NCBI GenBank assembly: GCA_017615275.1
Contig: JAGAAO010000046.1
Location: 1-64,000 of the forward strand
Length of the DNA stretch: 64,000 bases
DNA from: Butyrivibrio sp.
Lineage (GTDB): Bacteria > Bacillota > Clostridia > Lachnospirales > Lachnospiraceae
Reading direction: 5' to 3'
Within the stretch, counting starts at the first letter, position 1. Each line of letters starts with the position of its first letter. The notes below the pieces were generated by a model. The model did not search any database. It was not told where the DNA came from and was given only the letters and a program-made list of their open reading frames with translations. This document shows positions 25,160-34,975 of the stretch, in pieces. Position numbers and translations under genes: made by a program.

Positions 25160-27540
25160 AACGTTTTTACAGTAGAAAAGCAAAAATTTTATCGGCAATA
25201 GCATGCATATTTTTTGCTACGTGCTTTTTAATAAGTATGGCTGGCAATGTTGTGCTTAATACCGGGGAGTATGAATATGGAAATGTGTTTAGAAATCATA
25301 TATATGATAATGCGGGAGGAGCTTACGCTGCTCTGGCTCTCTCTGGATATGAATCAGGCTTCAATGCCGACCGTTTGAACGAAATGAATTGTTACTTTGG
25401 AATCATTGATGGAAAAGTAACCCAAAATACTGATTTAAATGATGACAAAATATATGTGTATCGGAATTTCGACGGTGTTCCTGTGCCGGAAGGGAATCAG
25501 TATTATAGTAAGGCATGTATTATCAACAAGAGTACGGTTTTTAAGACCGTTAATGATAGTAATTTTACAGATATATTTTTTGATGGCTACGATGATTACA
25601 TTGTTGAAAAAGATATTAGACAGACGACATATCATGACATACAAGGCATAGGATATGATATTGTCGGAAATAAGGCATATGTTTATGCAAATGACAAATT
25701 CTATGATCTGACAAGTAGGTATGAATTTGGTGAGAGTTATTCAAATAGAAACGTAAATGAGATAAAAAAATTGAATGACGCTTATAAACAAGTTTGGGAT
25801 AGCGGCAAGTTTTCTATTAATGATTACGTCAAATGTGATCCGATTTCAATGCGAGTGCCTGGAGCTAATCTATATTTGGAGTTAAATAACGGTATCGAGG
25901 TGTGTGTTCTTAGTGGGGATTATGTTGCAGATTTGGAGCCGCTTCATGATACTTTTGAGGATATGAAAAATAGTGCTGATCTGTTTATGGATACGCTTTA
26001 TGTAATGCCACGTGCGGATTTGAGGGATTATTCAACAATTGAAGCATTTGAGCCCAATCCCGAAAACAAATATTATACTTTCATTTGTTTCCCGAATGAA
26101 ACTAAGCTTTCCGCCAAAGATCATGTACATGATTATTATGCAGAGGCACATAAAATCGTTGGCGTGGCAAGCGCGGCACGACTTTTTCTTCCGGTAATGA
26201 GTATTATTGCTTTTATATTGGCGTGTGTTTGCTTTGTGATATTCCTGATCGCATCAGGCCATGTGGGACAAAGTGAAGAGATTGTGGCAGGCCCTATTGA
26301 TAATATGCCTATTGAGGTGATATTGTTTGGCGAAGTGGTCTTTGGGGGCTTTATTATCAATATATTAGATAGAGTGATTCCAAGTAGACACCTTGCTTTA
26401 AATATTTCTGCTCAAGTTATCGGCTGGATTTTGGCAATGGTAATGGGATTGATCTTCTGTTCAACAGTGGCGGTTAATGTTAAACTTCATAGAATGAACG
26501 AGAAGAGTTTGTTTTTAAAGCTGCAGAATTGGAAGACTCGGATATGGACAGCTTTTTTGGCAATACCTATGATCACGGTAGTTGTGATATATGATTTTAC
26601 TATGAATGGTTTTGGGGGAGCTGAGAGCCTTGCGGTTTCCTGTGTTGTAGTTATGGTTGTATTTGCAGCATTTATATTCTGGGGAATTCGAAGCTATTCA
26701 AAGATAAAAGACTCTGCAGAAAAACTTGCGGCGGGAGATATGACAGCACATGTTGATGTAAGGGGAATGCCACAGTTTATGGAAGAAACCGGAACAGCCC
26801 TCAACGATATTCAGGCGGGAATTGAGATTGCTTTGGCGGAGCGCACAAAGAGTGAGCGAATGAAGACAGAGCTTATTACAAATGTATCTCACGATATCAA
26901 GACGCCTATCACATCAATAATCAACTATGTCGATCTTCTAAATAAAGAGAATCTGGAAAATGAGAACGCAAAGGAATATCTTGAAGTTCTTAACAGGCAG
27001 TCGCTGCGCCTAAAAAAGCTGGTTGAAGATCTTATTGAAGCATCCAAAATCTCCACCGGAAATATTGAGCTTAATATGGAGAAAGTAAATGCAGAGGTTT
27101 TGCTTGATCAATCCATCGGAGAATTTGCGGAACGACTTAAGGAAAAGAAGATAGAGGTTGTTGTTAACAGCTGTGAAGGTGAGATGACCCTTATGGCAGA
27201 CAACAGGTATTTGTGGAGAGTGTTCGATAATATTATGAGCAATATTGTCAAATATGCTCAGGCAGATACCAGAGCATACGTAAATCTTGAAAAAGAAGAC
27301 AATAAGCTCAGATTTACTTTTAGAAATACATCCCGTGAACAATTAAATATCTCACCGGAAGAACTGATGGAAAGATTTGTCAGAGGCGATAAGTCGAGAT
27401 ATACAGACGGGAACGGGCTTGGACTGTCTATAGCGCATAGTCTTACCAAGTCTATGGGCGGAACAATGAACATATTCATAGACGGTGATTTCTTCAAGGT
27501 GATCCTCGAGTTTGATGCGATTACAGAAAGTGATGAATAG
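25156..27540 (+). CDS. Sensor histidine kinase with large extracytoplasmic domain
   Basis: A 794-residue kinase. An N-terminal helix (about 11-33) is followed by about 300 extracytoplasmic residues, then a cluster of membrane helices (about 335-370, 380-400, 415-440, 465-490, 500-520), a HAMP-like segment, the H-box SHDIKTPITS, the N-box DNIMSNIVKYA and the G2 box DGNGLGLSIAHS. All catalytic boxes are present. The outer domain is not recognised, so the signal is unknown. The start overlaps the regulator stop (ATGA). Confidence 0.9.
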   Translation: MKRFYSRKAKILSAIACIFFATCFLISMAGNVVLNTGEYEYGNVFRNHIYDNAGGAYAALALSGYESGFNADRLNEMNCYFGIIDGKVTQNTDLNDDKIYVYRNFDGVPVPEGNQYYSKACIINKSTVFKTVNDSNFTDIFFDGYDDYIVEKDIRQTTYHDIQGIGYDIVGNKAYVYANDKFYDLTSRYEFGESYSNRNVNEIKKLNDAYKQVWDSGKFSINDYVKCDPISMRVPGANLYLELNNGIEVCVLSGDYVADLEPLHDTFEDMKNSADLFMDTLYVMPRADLRDYSTIEAFEPNPENKYYTFICFPNETKLSAKDHVHDYYAEAHKIVGVASAARLFLPVMSIIAFILACVCFVIFLIASGHVGQSEEIVAGPIDNMPIEVILFGEVVFGGFIINILDRVIPSRHLALNISAQVIGWILAMVMGLIFCSTVAVNVKLHRMNEKSLFLKLQNWKTRIWTAFLAIPMITVVVIYDFTMNGFGGAESLAVSCVVVMVVFAAFIFWGIRSYSKIKDSAEKLAAGDMTAHVDVRGMPQFMEETGTALNDIQAGIEIALAERTKSERMKTELITNVSHDIKTPITSIINYVDLLNKENLENENAKEYLEVLNRQSLRLKKLVEDLIEASKISTGNIELNMEKVNAEVLLDQSIGEFAERLKEKKIEVVVNSCEGEMTLMADNRYLWRVFDNIMSNIVKYAQADTRAYVNLEKEDNKLRFTFRNTSREQLNISPEELMERFVRGDKSRYTDGNGLGLSIAHSLTKSMGGTMNIFIDGDFFKVILEFDAITESDE

Positions 27541-27544
27541 TGAC

Positions 27545-27616
27545 ATGCTATTTCTTATATTTTTGCTCTGTATGAGTGCCGGAATTATTTTAGCGCTTGC
27601 AGTAGGTGCAGATTAA
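27545..27616 (+). CDS. Possible 23-residue membrane peptide
   Basis: The ORF begins four bases after the kinase stop and encodes a single hydrophobic helix (LFLIFLLCMSAGIILALAVGA) ending in Asp. No strong ribosome site is visible, but coupling from the kinase gene would allow translation. Function unknown; it could be chance. Confidence 0.3.
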   Translation: MLFLIFLLCMSAGIILALAVGAD

Positions 27617-27748
27617 TGAACGGAAGTTTATTTTGCCAAAATGGCGAAATAAGAGATTAGAATTTGCAGATGTCGATATGTATCGGACATACCCTTTCGA
27701 ATATAATCATATTCATCAACAAACAGTAATGACGAAAGGGTGAAAGCT

Positions 27749-27958
27749 ATGATTACATTTCTATTTTTAGTTTTTTTATTTGGCATACTTGGCAGGCTTT
27801 TATGCTTCACATGCAAGGCAACATGGAGCATCATGAAGATGGTTATGTTCATGGTAATCTTTCCGCTTGTAGTTGTAATGATGATCAGTGGTCTGATATA
27901 CATTGCATTGCCTATTCTAGTAGTGACCGGGATTATTGGCCTACTCAGACATATATAA
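27749..27958 (+). CDS. Small membrane protein
   Basis: A 69-residue, very hydrophobic protein with two helices (1-20 and about 28-65) and a CxxC-like pair at LLCFTCKA. The ATG at 27749 follows GAAAGGG. A TATAAT at 27702-27707 may be its -10. It is followed by a bidirectional terminator. Not recognised. Confidence 0.55.
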   Translation: MITFLFLVFLFGILGRLLCFTCKATWSIMKMVMFMVIFPLVVVMMISGLIYIALPILVVTGIIGLLRHI

Positions 27959-27981
27959 AAAATAAAAAAATAATGACAAAC

Positions 27982-28029
27982 AAAAAACGCGCTTCGGAAC
28001 TGTGATATCAATTCCGGAGCGCGTTTTTT
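27982..28029. terminator. Bidirectional terminator
   Basis: AAAAAACGCGCTTCGGAA and TTCCGGAGCGCGTTTTTT are near-perfect inverted repeats with A and T tracts at the ends, so the hairpin serves the + strand small gene and the - strand lipase gene. Confidence 0.9.
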
Positions 28030-28033
28030 GTAT

Positions 28034-28855
28034 TTAATACCCTTTTTCTGCCAACTCTTGTACAACGCCAAGATAGAAATCCGGAATGTCCGAAACTCCG
28101 TCGCCGGTCTTTTTTGTAAAGCGCATGCGGCGCATGTCGACTTCGTCGCAATGTGATATGCCGCGTCTTGAGTTGCTTTTAAGTATTCCTCTGAAATTTC
28201 CCCATTTTACCGAGTCGGGAGTAAGGAGCCCGTCGTTTGGTCCGTCCAGAAGCCAGATAACAAGGCTTGGAAACCACAGGAAAATATCACCGAAGGGAGA
28301 CTTCATCACAAATGCATAACTCTGATAGTAGGTTTCGGGTGCATCGGGATGTTCCCTGTTAAACTTATCGGATTCAGCTGTGGTGAACAGCTTGAAAACA
28401 CTGTATGCATCGGGTTTTTCATCACCGAGTACCGCAAATACAAGATCGGTGAATATTGCGGCGATTCTCACGAGACAATCCGGAAGCTTTAGGAGCTTAT
28501 CCACTGTACGGGAACCGTGGTGAGGCGTGTTTATCGTTGTTACGGAAGCGATTTTTTCTCCGAGTCCGTATTTTGATATTGCGCATCTGATATCAAGGCC
28601 GCCTTTTGAATGAGCTATGACATTGAGTTTTTCGGCGCCTGTTTCTTTGAGGATCTCTTCTATACGCTCTTTCAGACATTCTGCATTTGTTTCAACAGAA
28701 GCGGTACTGTCCTGATTGCCGTAGAATATCTTACAGCCTGCTTTTTCGAGCGCTCCCGGTATTCTTCCCCAATAATTTAAGTGCTTATGATCGCGAAAAC
28801 CCATTCCGTGTACCATGAGGATAGGGTATTTTAATTTAATTTCCGATGTTATCAT
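28034..28855 (-). CDS. Alpha/beta-hydrolase lipase-like protein
   Basis: A 273-residue hydrolase. PILMVHGMGF is the oxyanion-hole segment of lipases, and AHSKGGLD (Ser83) the nucleophile elbow, in the HSKGG form seen in bacterial triacylglycerol lipases and PGAP1-like proteins. TTINTPHHGS follows in the usual place, and CDEVDM near the end may hold the catalytic acid/His region. No signal peptide. The ATG at 28855 has GGAGGG four bases upstream; the alternative at 28867 has no ribosome site. It is one of few - strand genes. Confidence 0.78.
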   Translation of the reverse strand: MITSEIKLKYPILMVHGMGFRDHKHLNYWGRIPGALEKAGCKIFYGNQDSTASVETNAECLKERIEEILKETGAEKLNVIAHSKGGLDIRCAISKYGLGEKIASVTTINTPHHGSRTVDKLLKLPDCLVRIAAIFTDLVFAVLGDEKPDAYSVFKLFTTAESDKFNREHPDAPETYYQSYAFVMKSPFGDIFLWFPSLVIWLLDGPNDGLLTPDSVKWGNFRGILKSNSRRGISHCDEVDMRRMRFTKKTGDGVSDIPDFYLGVVQELAEKGY

Positions 28856-28941
28856 TTTTCCCTCCATAGAAAAAATTATATATGTTTTTTTAAAAAATGG
28901 AAAAAATATCCATTATTTGGATATTTTTTGTATATAAGATT

Positions 28942-28970
28942 GTGACAAAGTACAAAATATAGATTATAAT
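28942..28970 (+). promoter_or_regulatory. Promoter of the sugar transferase gene
   Basis: GTGACA (28942-28947), 17-base spacer, TATAAT (28965-28970). It leaves a leader of about 147 bases before the gene at 29124; that leader contains a small ATTGG/CCAAT hairpin but no riboswitch I recognise. Confidence 0.55.
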
Positions 28971-29123
28971 ATAAACGTAAAATAACAATAGTTCTGAAAA
29001 ATTTAAATTATTTCGAAAATTTTCGGCTATAGCATTCAATTATTTCAAAATTGTGCCGATACATGTATTGGATATACCAATATGGAGTGTCCCGGTAATA
29101 ACAGCCTATGAGGGGGTTATGGA

Positions 29124-29825
29124 ATGGCAAGAACGAATGCGCTTCTGGCTGAGAAGGTAGTACGGACTCGAGGAAAAAAGATTATAGAGCTCAATTATTG
29201 GGAGATCTATGATCATAAAACAAATATTTATAAATGGCTCAAGAGAGCCTTTGATGTTGTTGCGGCAACAGCAGCGCTTATTGTGCTCTTGCCGGTTTTT
29301 CTGATAACGGCTGTTGCTATATTCTTTGAAGATGGAGGCCCTATTTTCTTTACCCAGCAAAGAGCGGGCAAAGATATGCAGAGCTTTAAGATCTATAAAT
29401 TCAGGAGCATGTATAGAAATGCAGAAGCTCTTTTTGAGAAGATGCAATCTCAGAATGAGCAGACGGGACATGCGTTTAAGATTAAGAATGACCCGAGAGT
29501 AACACGTGTTGGCAGATTTATCAGAAGATTTTCAATCGATGAATTACCCCAGCTATTTAATATAATAAAAGGTGACATGAGCATCGTCGGACCAAGACCT
29601 ATTCTGTATTCTCAGATGGAAGAATGTAACGCATATGAGAAACAGCGCTTGATCGTTAAGCCCGGACTTACCTGCTACTGGCAAGTGTCGGGAAGAGCAG
29701 ATATCAAGTGGGACAGATGGGTTGAACTGGACCTGCAGTACATTGAGGATATGAGTTTGATAAAAGATCTTGAACTGATTCTAAGGACATTCCCGGTAGT
29801 ATTTGGGCAGGACGGAGCTTATTAA
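29124..29825 (+). CDS. Polyprenyl-phosphate sugar phosphotransferase (initiating glycosyltransferase)
   Basis: A 233-residue bacterial sugar transferase of the WcaJ/PglC-like family, which starts exopolysaccharide synthesis by moving a sugar-phosphate from a UDP sugar to undecaprenyl phosphate. One membrane helix (about 42-65) is followed by the catalytic domain: GPIFFTQQRAGK, FKIYKFRSM, the DELPQLFNIIKGDMSIVGPRP block with the key Asp-Glu, and PGLTCYWQVSGR. It lacks the extra N-terminal helices of WcaJ, so it is the short form. An O-antigen-ligase-like gene lies 3 kb downstream. Confidence 0.92.
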   Translation: MARTNALLAEKVVRTRGKKIIELNYWEIYDHKTNIYKWLKRAFDVVAATAALIVLLPVFLITAVAIFFEDGGPIFFTQQRAGKDMQSFKIYKFRSMYRNAEALFEKMQSQNEQTGHAFKIKNDPRVTRVGRFIRRFSIDELPQLFNIIKGDMSIVGPRPILYSQMEECNAYEKQRLIVKPGLTCYWQVSGRADIKWDRWVELDLQYIEDMSLIKDLELILRTFPVVFGQDGAY

Positions 29826-29838
29826 AATTAGAAAAAAG

Positions 29839-29871
29839 AGGCATGGATCAAGATCTGATCCATGCCTTTTT
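29839..29871 (+). terminator. Intrinsic terminator
   Basis: A 12-base perfect stem AGGCATGGATCA / TGATCCATGCCT with a 5-base loop and a T run closes the sugar transferase transcript. Confidence 0.9.
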
Positions 29872-30009
29872 GCTTGTAACATTTACATAAAAAGAAAATT
29901 AAAAAAGCGTAAAAATGCTATTTTTTTAGTGTTCACGGTGTAAAATTTTATTTGAGGCGTTATTTCGATAGCTTTTTGCGCGAAGGATTTTTGCATGGAG
30001 GTGTCTACG

Positions 30010-32061
30010 ATGGCGAGTACTGGTGTAAAAAAGAAAAAGAGCGGAAAGATCAAATTGAAAGATAGCATAAAGACCAAACTAATCTTGATATTGCTTGCCG
30101 TTGCGGCAGTTCCTCTGCTAATTGCAGTTGGTGTCAGCTACAAAACTTCTACAGGAAAAGCTAAGAAAGATGCATTGGATCTGTTGGAATCGGATGCAAA
30201 AGTTGTAGAAGGCAGATTCAGTACCATTGTTCAGCAGAATTATATTGCGCTTAGAACATGCGCATCTGCTCAGAGTACCATTGATTATGTAAAGTCGTAC
30301 AATAAAGATGCAGATGGTGCGGATACGCTTCGTCAGAGACAGATAATCCTAAAACAGATGGACAAGATCAACGAAAACATCAATGATGGAAATTCAAACT
30401 GTATTTTGTCCATTCCAAGTGGTGATCAGCTTATAAGAACAGACCGCAAAGATTCAACCAATATAGCTGACAGAGAATATTTCCAGGAGTGTTTTACCAA
30501 AAAAGTACCGACTGTTTCCAACATTGTTGTAAGTAAGGCAGCAGGAAACAGAATCTGTATTATCATCGTTCCTGTTTTTGATAACGAGACCGGTCAGATG
30601 ATAGGATCACTGCAGCGAAGCTTTGATCTTAATGTATTGCATGAATTTCTTGTTGAGAACGTAGAGAACGGATATATAGTAGATAAAGCAGGTACGGTTG
30701 CAGCACATTCTCAGTTCGAGATCGCGCCTGAAGATGAGCCTATAGAGCATACCGAAGATGAATATATGACTTCGGAATTGGAGAGTAATACATACACAAG
30801 CATTATAGACGGTAAGCTTACTTATACATCATGGGTAAGGGAACCTACTACAGGATTCGTTGTTGCGGTATCCAAGACAAGCAGTGAAATAATGTCGTCG
30901 GCAATCCGCTCAGCACTTATAGTTGTTGTGCTCGGCCTGATCTTGCTTGCTGTTGCCGTTGTAATCTCGTTGCTTATGGCAAAGAGCTTCACAGAGCCGA
31001 TAGCTGCGGTTAATGATTCACTTGGCGCACTTGCAGACGGACGTTTTGTTAAAGTTTCAAAATATGACAAAAGAAAAGATGAATTTGGAGCTATTTCAAA
31101 GGCTACTAATTCAGTTATCGAAAAACTTGATGAGATTGTCAGTCATATAAAAGAATCAGCAGAAAATGTAGGAACATCTTCCGGAGAGCTGTCCGATATG
31201 GCGAATCAGATCTCACAGACAGCAGATGACGTATCAAATGCCGTTCAGGAAATTGCTTCCGGAGCTACGCAGCAGGCTGATGAGATCCAAAATGCTTCAA
31301 ATAATGTAGATCGTATCGGTGATGCGGTCAATGATGTACAGACATCTACCGGAAATCTTTCGGGACTTGCGGATAAGATGAAGGAAGCATCCGAAGTATC
31401 AAGTACTTCGCTTGCAACACTCAGAGAGTCGTCCATTGAGATGACGACCAAGATAGATGATATTGCCAATACTATTCAGGCAACTCAGGAAGCCGTTGAC
31501 ATTATCAGCGATAAAGTTGAAGGTATTACATCTATTGCAACTCAGACAAACCTTCTTTCTCTCAATGCTTCAATTGAGGCTGCAAGAGCCGGAGAAGCAG
31601 GAAAAGGATTTGCTGTCGTTGCTGAAGAGATCGGAAAACTTGCCGATGATTCCAAGGCAATGGCTGATGAGATCATGAAGGAAATGACTACACTTCTTGA
31701 GCAGAGTAAAGCCGCGGTTGCAGCTGCCGAAGACGTCAAGAACGGAAACAACGAGCAGCAGATAGCTATTGGCGAGACTCTTGATGCAGTTAACGGAATG
31801 CTTCAGGATATAGGCAGTACCGTAGACGGAGTTAAACTTATTTCACAAGGCGCGGAAACCTGCGCATCTTCCAAAGATGCAGTGGTTGACACAATGAGTG
31901 CACTTTCTGCGATTTCAGAAGAAAATGCAGCTTCTTCTGAAGAAACAGGCGCATCAATGGAGGAACTTTCAGCTACGGTTACATCACTTGCAAGTTCGGC
32001 AGACAAATTGAAAGAGATTGCTGAAGAACTTAATGAAAACATGAAGTTCTTTAAAGCATAG
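30010..32061 (+). CDS. Methyl-accepting chemotaxis protein
   Basis: A 683-residue chemoreceptor. The N-terminal helix (about 25-47) and a second near 300-325 bracket an extracellular Cache-type sensor domain with [15 protein letters not shown] and [14 protein letters not shown] domain follows, then the long signalling coiled coil with the conserved tip [31 protein letters not shown]. No C-terminal CheR pentapeptide is seen. The ATG at 30010 fits GGAGGTG; the in-frame ATG at 29995 overlaps that ribosome site. Confidence 0.93.
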   Translation: MASTGVKKKKSGKIKLKDSIKTKLILILLAVAAVPLLIAVGVSYKTSTGKAKKDALDLLESDAKVVEGRFSTIVQQNYIALRTCASAQSTIDYVKSYNKDADGADTLRQRQIILKQMDKINENINDGNSNCILSIPSGDQLIRTDRKDSTNIADREYFQECFTKKVPTVSNIVVSKAAGNRICIIIVPVFDNETGQMIGSLQRSFDLNVLHEFLVENVENGYIVDKAGTVAAHSQFEIAPEDEPIEHTEDEYMTSELESNTYTSIIDGKLTYTSWVREPTTGFVVAVSKTSSEIMSSAIRSALIVVVLGLILLAVAVVISLLMAKSFTEPIAAVNDSLGALADGRFVKVSKYDKRKDEFGAISKATNSVIEKLDEIVSHIKESAENVGTSSGELSDMANQISQTADDVSNAVQEIASGATQQADEIQNASNNVDRIGDAVNDVQTSTGNLSGLADKMKEASEVSSTSLATLRESSIEMTTKIDDIANTIQATQEAVDIISDKVEGITSIATQTNLLSLNASIEAARAGEAGKGFAVVAEEIGKLADDSKAMADEIMKEMTTLLEQSKAAVAAAEDVKNGNNEQQIAIGETLDAVNGMLQDIGSTVDGVKLISQGAETCASSKDAVVDTMSALSAISEENAASSEETGASMEELSATVTSLASSADKLKEIAEELNENMKFFKA

Positions 32062-32094
32062 AAATTGTTGTTGTTTAGCAAGGAGGGATGTGTA

Positions 32095-32733
32095 ATGTAT
32101 TTGAGAAAGACCTTTAAGTATGCGATGGCTGCAGTGCTTGTAGGCTTGATCACATTGTCACCTGTAACCAACGCGATTGTAGCTGCGACCGGAGAATCTC
32201 AGGAAGAGCTTGCTGAGAAAGCAAGACAGGAGAGGGTTGCAAAAGAAAGAGAAGAGTTCGTTGCTGAAGCTACTTCACCTGTAAATAAGACTGTTGCAGG
32301 TGTTAAGTCGGATGTAGACGGATATTATATGGCAAAGAAGGTTCAGGGCGTAGCGCTTAAGCCCACAACTCCCGAGAGCGGAGCTTTTGTTAAGGTAATG
32401 GATGCCGACGTAAAGAAAAGTACGGCAGCTTATGCTGTAGCTCAGAGTGCTGCTCAGGGACTGGGCGGAACAGTCGGCCCTTGTATAAATGTTTATTACG
32501 GAAAGATGGTTGGCGGCGTATATACAGCCGGTACTGATGCATCTGCCGGAGCAATAAGCATAGGAATTCCCGCAAACTTCCGTACAGAAGGTGCGAAATA
32601 CTCTGTAGTTGCGGTATATGCAGGCGGTGCAAGCAAAGTTTATGACAATGTCAGCACCGATCCCAATGTTATAACTGTAAACGTTGATGCGGCTCAGTCG
32701 CCCAATGTTATGTATGCAGTTGTAAAGCACTGA
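32095..32733 (+). CDS. Secreted protein of unknown function
   Basis: A 212-residue exported protein: a signal peptide (about 1-31), a charged helical stretch rich in Glu/Arg/Ala (about 34-60) and a predominantly beta C-terminal region with several Gly/Ala-rich strands. AAGGAGGG lies upstream of the ATG. It follows the chemoreceptor gene by 33 bases and may be co-transcribed. I do not recognise a family. Confidence 0.65.
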   Translation: MYLRKTFKYAMAAVLVGLITLSPVTNAIVAATGESQEELAEKARQERVAKEREEFVAEATSPVNKTVAGVKSDVDGYYMAKKVQGVALKPTTPESGAFVKVMDADVKKSTAAYAVAQSAAQGLGGTVGPCINVYYGKMVGGVYTAGTDASAGAISIGIPANFRTEGAKYSVVAVYAGGASKVYDNVSTDPNVITVNVDAAQSPNVMYAVVKH

Positions 32734-32772
32734 CCGTACGTGTAAAATAGAATATGAAGAGCTGAAATGCCG

Positions 32773-32801
32773 GGTCCCGCCTCAAGACATGAAGCGGGAC
32801 C
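32773..32801 (+). terminator. Weak terminator-like hairpin
   Basis: GGTCCCGC / GCGGGACC with a 13-base loop; only a short T-rich tail follows (TGCTTTAT), so it may be a stability hairpin. Confidence 0.45.
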
Positions 32802-32831
32802 TGCTTTATATGTACCATTATTTCGGAGACC

Positions 32832-34118
32832 ATGAAAAAAAGTAAAAATTATATTGCGCTTTTTTATGTATTGGCGATCTTTGTCGCAATACCGATCTTC
32901 AATAAGGGAACCTTCGAGAATATCACTGTTCACAAGACAGAGGTATTTTATTTAGTGAGCGTGCTGACGCTTATTCTTTATGTTCTATCCTCGGTTATTG
33001 ATGATGTTACCAAAAGAGCCGATGTTGAGCCGTTTAAGTTCGTGACTTCGCGTGTAAATATAGCAATGGGAATCTTTTGGGGAACAGTTCTTTTGTCTAC
33101 TGTTCTTTCGGGGGCTGTAAAAGAAGCTGTTTACGGCGTTTCGGGATTCAGTACCGGCGCTTTGTTTCTTACAATATTGGTCTTGTCATTTTTTTACATA
33201 TCCAAATATCTTGAATGTCGCGAGTGGATATTCCATACGATCGTGACAATATCAACGTTTCCGGCAATAGTTTCAATCGCAAACAGAATAGGAGCCGATC
33301 CGCTTCTGATGTATACGAGCGGTATTGAACCACAGTACAGTCTGTATGTATCGACATTTGGCAATTACAGCTGGTTCAGCGAATACCTGGCAGTGATCGT
33401 GCCTATAGCCATATATATGTTCATGATGACAAAGAGACTTCTGACAAGAGTGATGTACGGAGTATATCTGGTCTTGGCGGGAGTAGCGATTTGTCTTTGC
33501 TCCACCAAGATGCTTGTAGTTTCATGCCTCGCAGCATTTTTGATCGTGCTCGCATGGAAGTTTAAGCTTTCTGTGAAAAAAGACATATCGATACTTCCGG
33601 TGATTTTTATCGCAGGAACGATACTGTATTTTATTGTGGTTTTCATTGCGAGCGGGCATTACGATCTGGCAAACGGAAGGGGATATATATGGAGCCTTAC
33701 GCTAGATCTTTTCAAAAACTTTTCCGTCAGGGAAAAGTTTTTAGGTGTAGGGCCCAATCGATATATGTATGCACTTGAAGAATATTTGGGTGCACATCCT
33801 GACGCTGCGGCTACATTTTACGAGCGATTTAATAATGTCGCTCTTACTTCGGCGCACAGTGAGATTCTGGATTATCTTATAAACATTGGCGTAGTGGGGC
33901 TTTTGGCTTATCTATACATGCTTTATACCGTGGCGGCAACTTTTGTTAAAAGAGGTTTTGGCGATGAATGTAAGGAAATCGCTGCAGTTGTGGCGGTATC
34001 TTATTTTATCTTTACACTTTGCAATTTTTCCATAGTGTGTGCAGCGCCGTATTTCTTTGTGATGCTGGGGATAATTGCAGATGAGAAAACGCTTGTGAAA
34101 GGAGAAAGTGATGGCTGA
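32832..34118 (+). CDS. O-antigen ligase/polymerase-like membrane protein
   Basis: A 428-residue membrane protein with about eleven helices and one large extracytoplasmic loop. The loop ends in the WaaL/Wzy-type region (NGRGYIWSLTLDLFKNF, then FLGVGPNRYMYALEE and SAHSEILDYLINIGVVGLLAYLYML), whose His-containing AHSE segment is typical of the O-antigen ligase fold. It probably polymerises or ligates polysaccharide made with the sugar transferase upstream; that link is inference. Confidence 0.82.
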   Translation: MKKSKNYIALFYVLAIFVAIPIFNKGTFENITVHKTEVFYLVSVLTLILYVLSSVIDDVTKRADVEPFKFVTSRVNIAMGIFWGTVLLSTVLSGAVKEAVYGVSGFSTGALFLTILVLSFFYISKYLECREWIFHTIVTISTFPAIVSIANRIGADPLLMYTSGIEPQYSLYVSTFGNYSWFSEYLAVIVPIAIYMFMMTKRLLTRVMYGVYLVLAGVAICLCSTKMLVVSCLAAFLIVLAWKFKLSVKKDISILPVIFIAGTILYFIVVFIASGHYDLANGRGYIWSLTLDLFKNFSVREKFLGVGPNRYMYALEEYLGAHPDAAATFYERFNNVALTSAHSEILDYLINIGVVGLLAYLYMLYTVAATFVKRGFGDECKEIAAVVAVSYFIFTLCNFSIVCAAPYFFVMLGIIADEKTLVKGESDG

Positions 34119-34947
34119 GTGTAGTGTATGCTACAGACATTGCAAGATAGGGGAAGGCGGACACGGGTTCTGTGGTGTTAGGACATGCAAGGACGGGCGA
34201 GTTGTCCCTGAGAATTACGGGAAGATAACGTCCATTGCTCTTGATCCGATTGAAAAGAAGCCGCTTAACAGATTTTATCCGGGAAGCGCCATTCTTTCCG
34301 TCGGAAGTTACGGATGTAATCTGCGTTGTCCTTTTTGCCAGAACTATGAGATTTCCTGGGGCGACGAAGTTGAATTTGTCAAAAAAGAAGCCGAATATGT
34401 CTCACCGCAGCAACTTGCGGCAATTGCCAAAGAGCAGCAGGAACGTGGAAATATCGGTGTTGCTTTTACCTACAATGAACCGTTGATCTCTTTTGAATAT
34501 GTATTGGATACGGCAAAACTTCTTAAGCCGAAGAACTTAAAGACGGTTCTTGTGTCAAACGGAATGGCTGAAGTTGAAGCGGTGCAGGAACTTTTTCAAT
34601 ATGTCGATGCGATGAACATTGATCTTAAGGGATTTACCGACCGTTATTATGAGAATATCCTAAAGGGCAACAGGAAGATGGTCATGGACTTTATAACAGA
34701 GGCGGTCAAATATTCTCATGTGGAGCTGACAACGCTGATAATTCCGGGAGAAAACGATTCCGACGAAGAAATATTCGAGCTTAGCGCATGGATCGCTTCT
34801 CTTGATAAGGATATACCGCTGCATCTTTCCAGATTTTTCCCGAGGTTTAACATGACGGACAGAGATGCTACGCCTGTGGAAAAGATATATCATCTGAAAA
34901 CGGTTGCAGAAAAGAATCTGACATATGTATATACAGGAAACTGTTAG
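34111..34947 (+). CDS. amrS: AmmeMemoRadiSam system radical SAM enzyme
   Basis: A 278-residue radical SAM enzyme. The cluster motif CNLRCPFC lies near residue 70, preceded by a Cys-rich N-terminus (CSVCYRHCKIGEGGHGFCGVR), as in AmrS/PflA-like proteins of the AmmeMemoRadiSam set. FTYNEPLISFEYV and MNIDLKGF are family motifs. The next gene encodes a MEMO-AMMECR1 fusion, which completes the set. The chemistry of the system is not settled. It overlaps the end of the ligase gene by eight bases. Confidence 0.9.
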   Translation: MAECSVCYRHCKIGEGGHGFCGVRTCKDGRVVPENYGKITSIALDPIEKKPLNRFYPGSAILSVGSYGCNLRCPFCQNYEISWGDEVEFVKKEAEYVSPQQLAAIAKEQQERGNIGVAFTYNEPLISFEYVLDTAKLLKPKNLKTVLVSNGMAEVEAVQELFQYVDAMNIDLKGFTDRYYENILKGNRKMVMDFITEAVKYSHVELTTLIIPGENDSDEEIFELSAWIASLDKDIPLHLSRFFPRFNMTDRDATPVEKIYHLKTVAEKNLTYVYTGNC

Positions 34948-34975
34948 ATAAAATCGATTGCAAAGGGGGTAAAAC

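Noticed and set aside
29930-29980. Sigma-28-type promoter before the chemoreceptor
   Set aside because: TAAA and TTCGATAG are present, but the spacing of 19 is too long for the flagellar sigma consensus.
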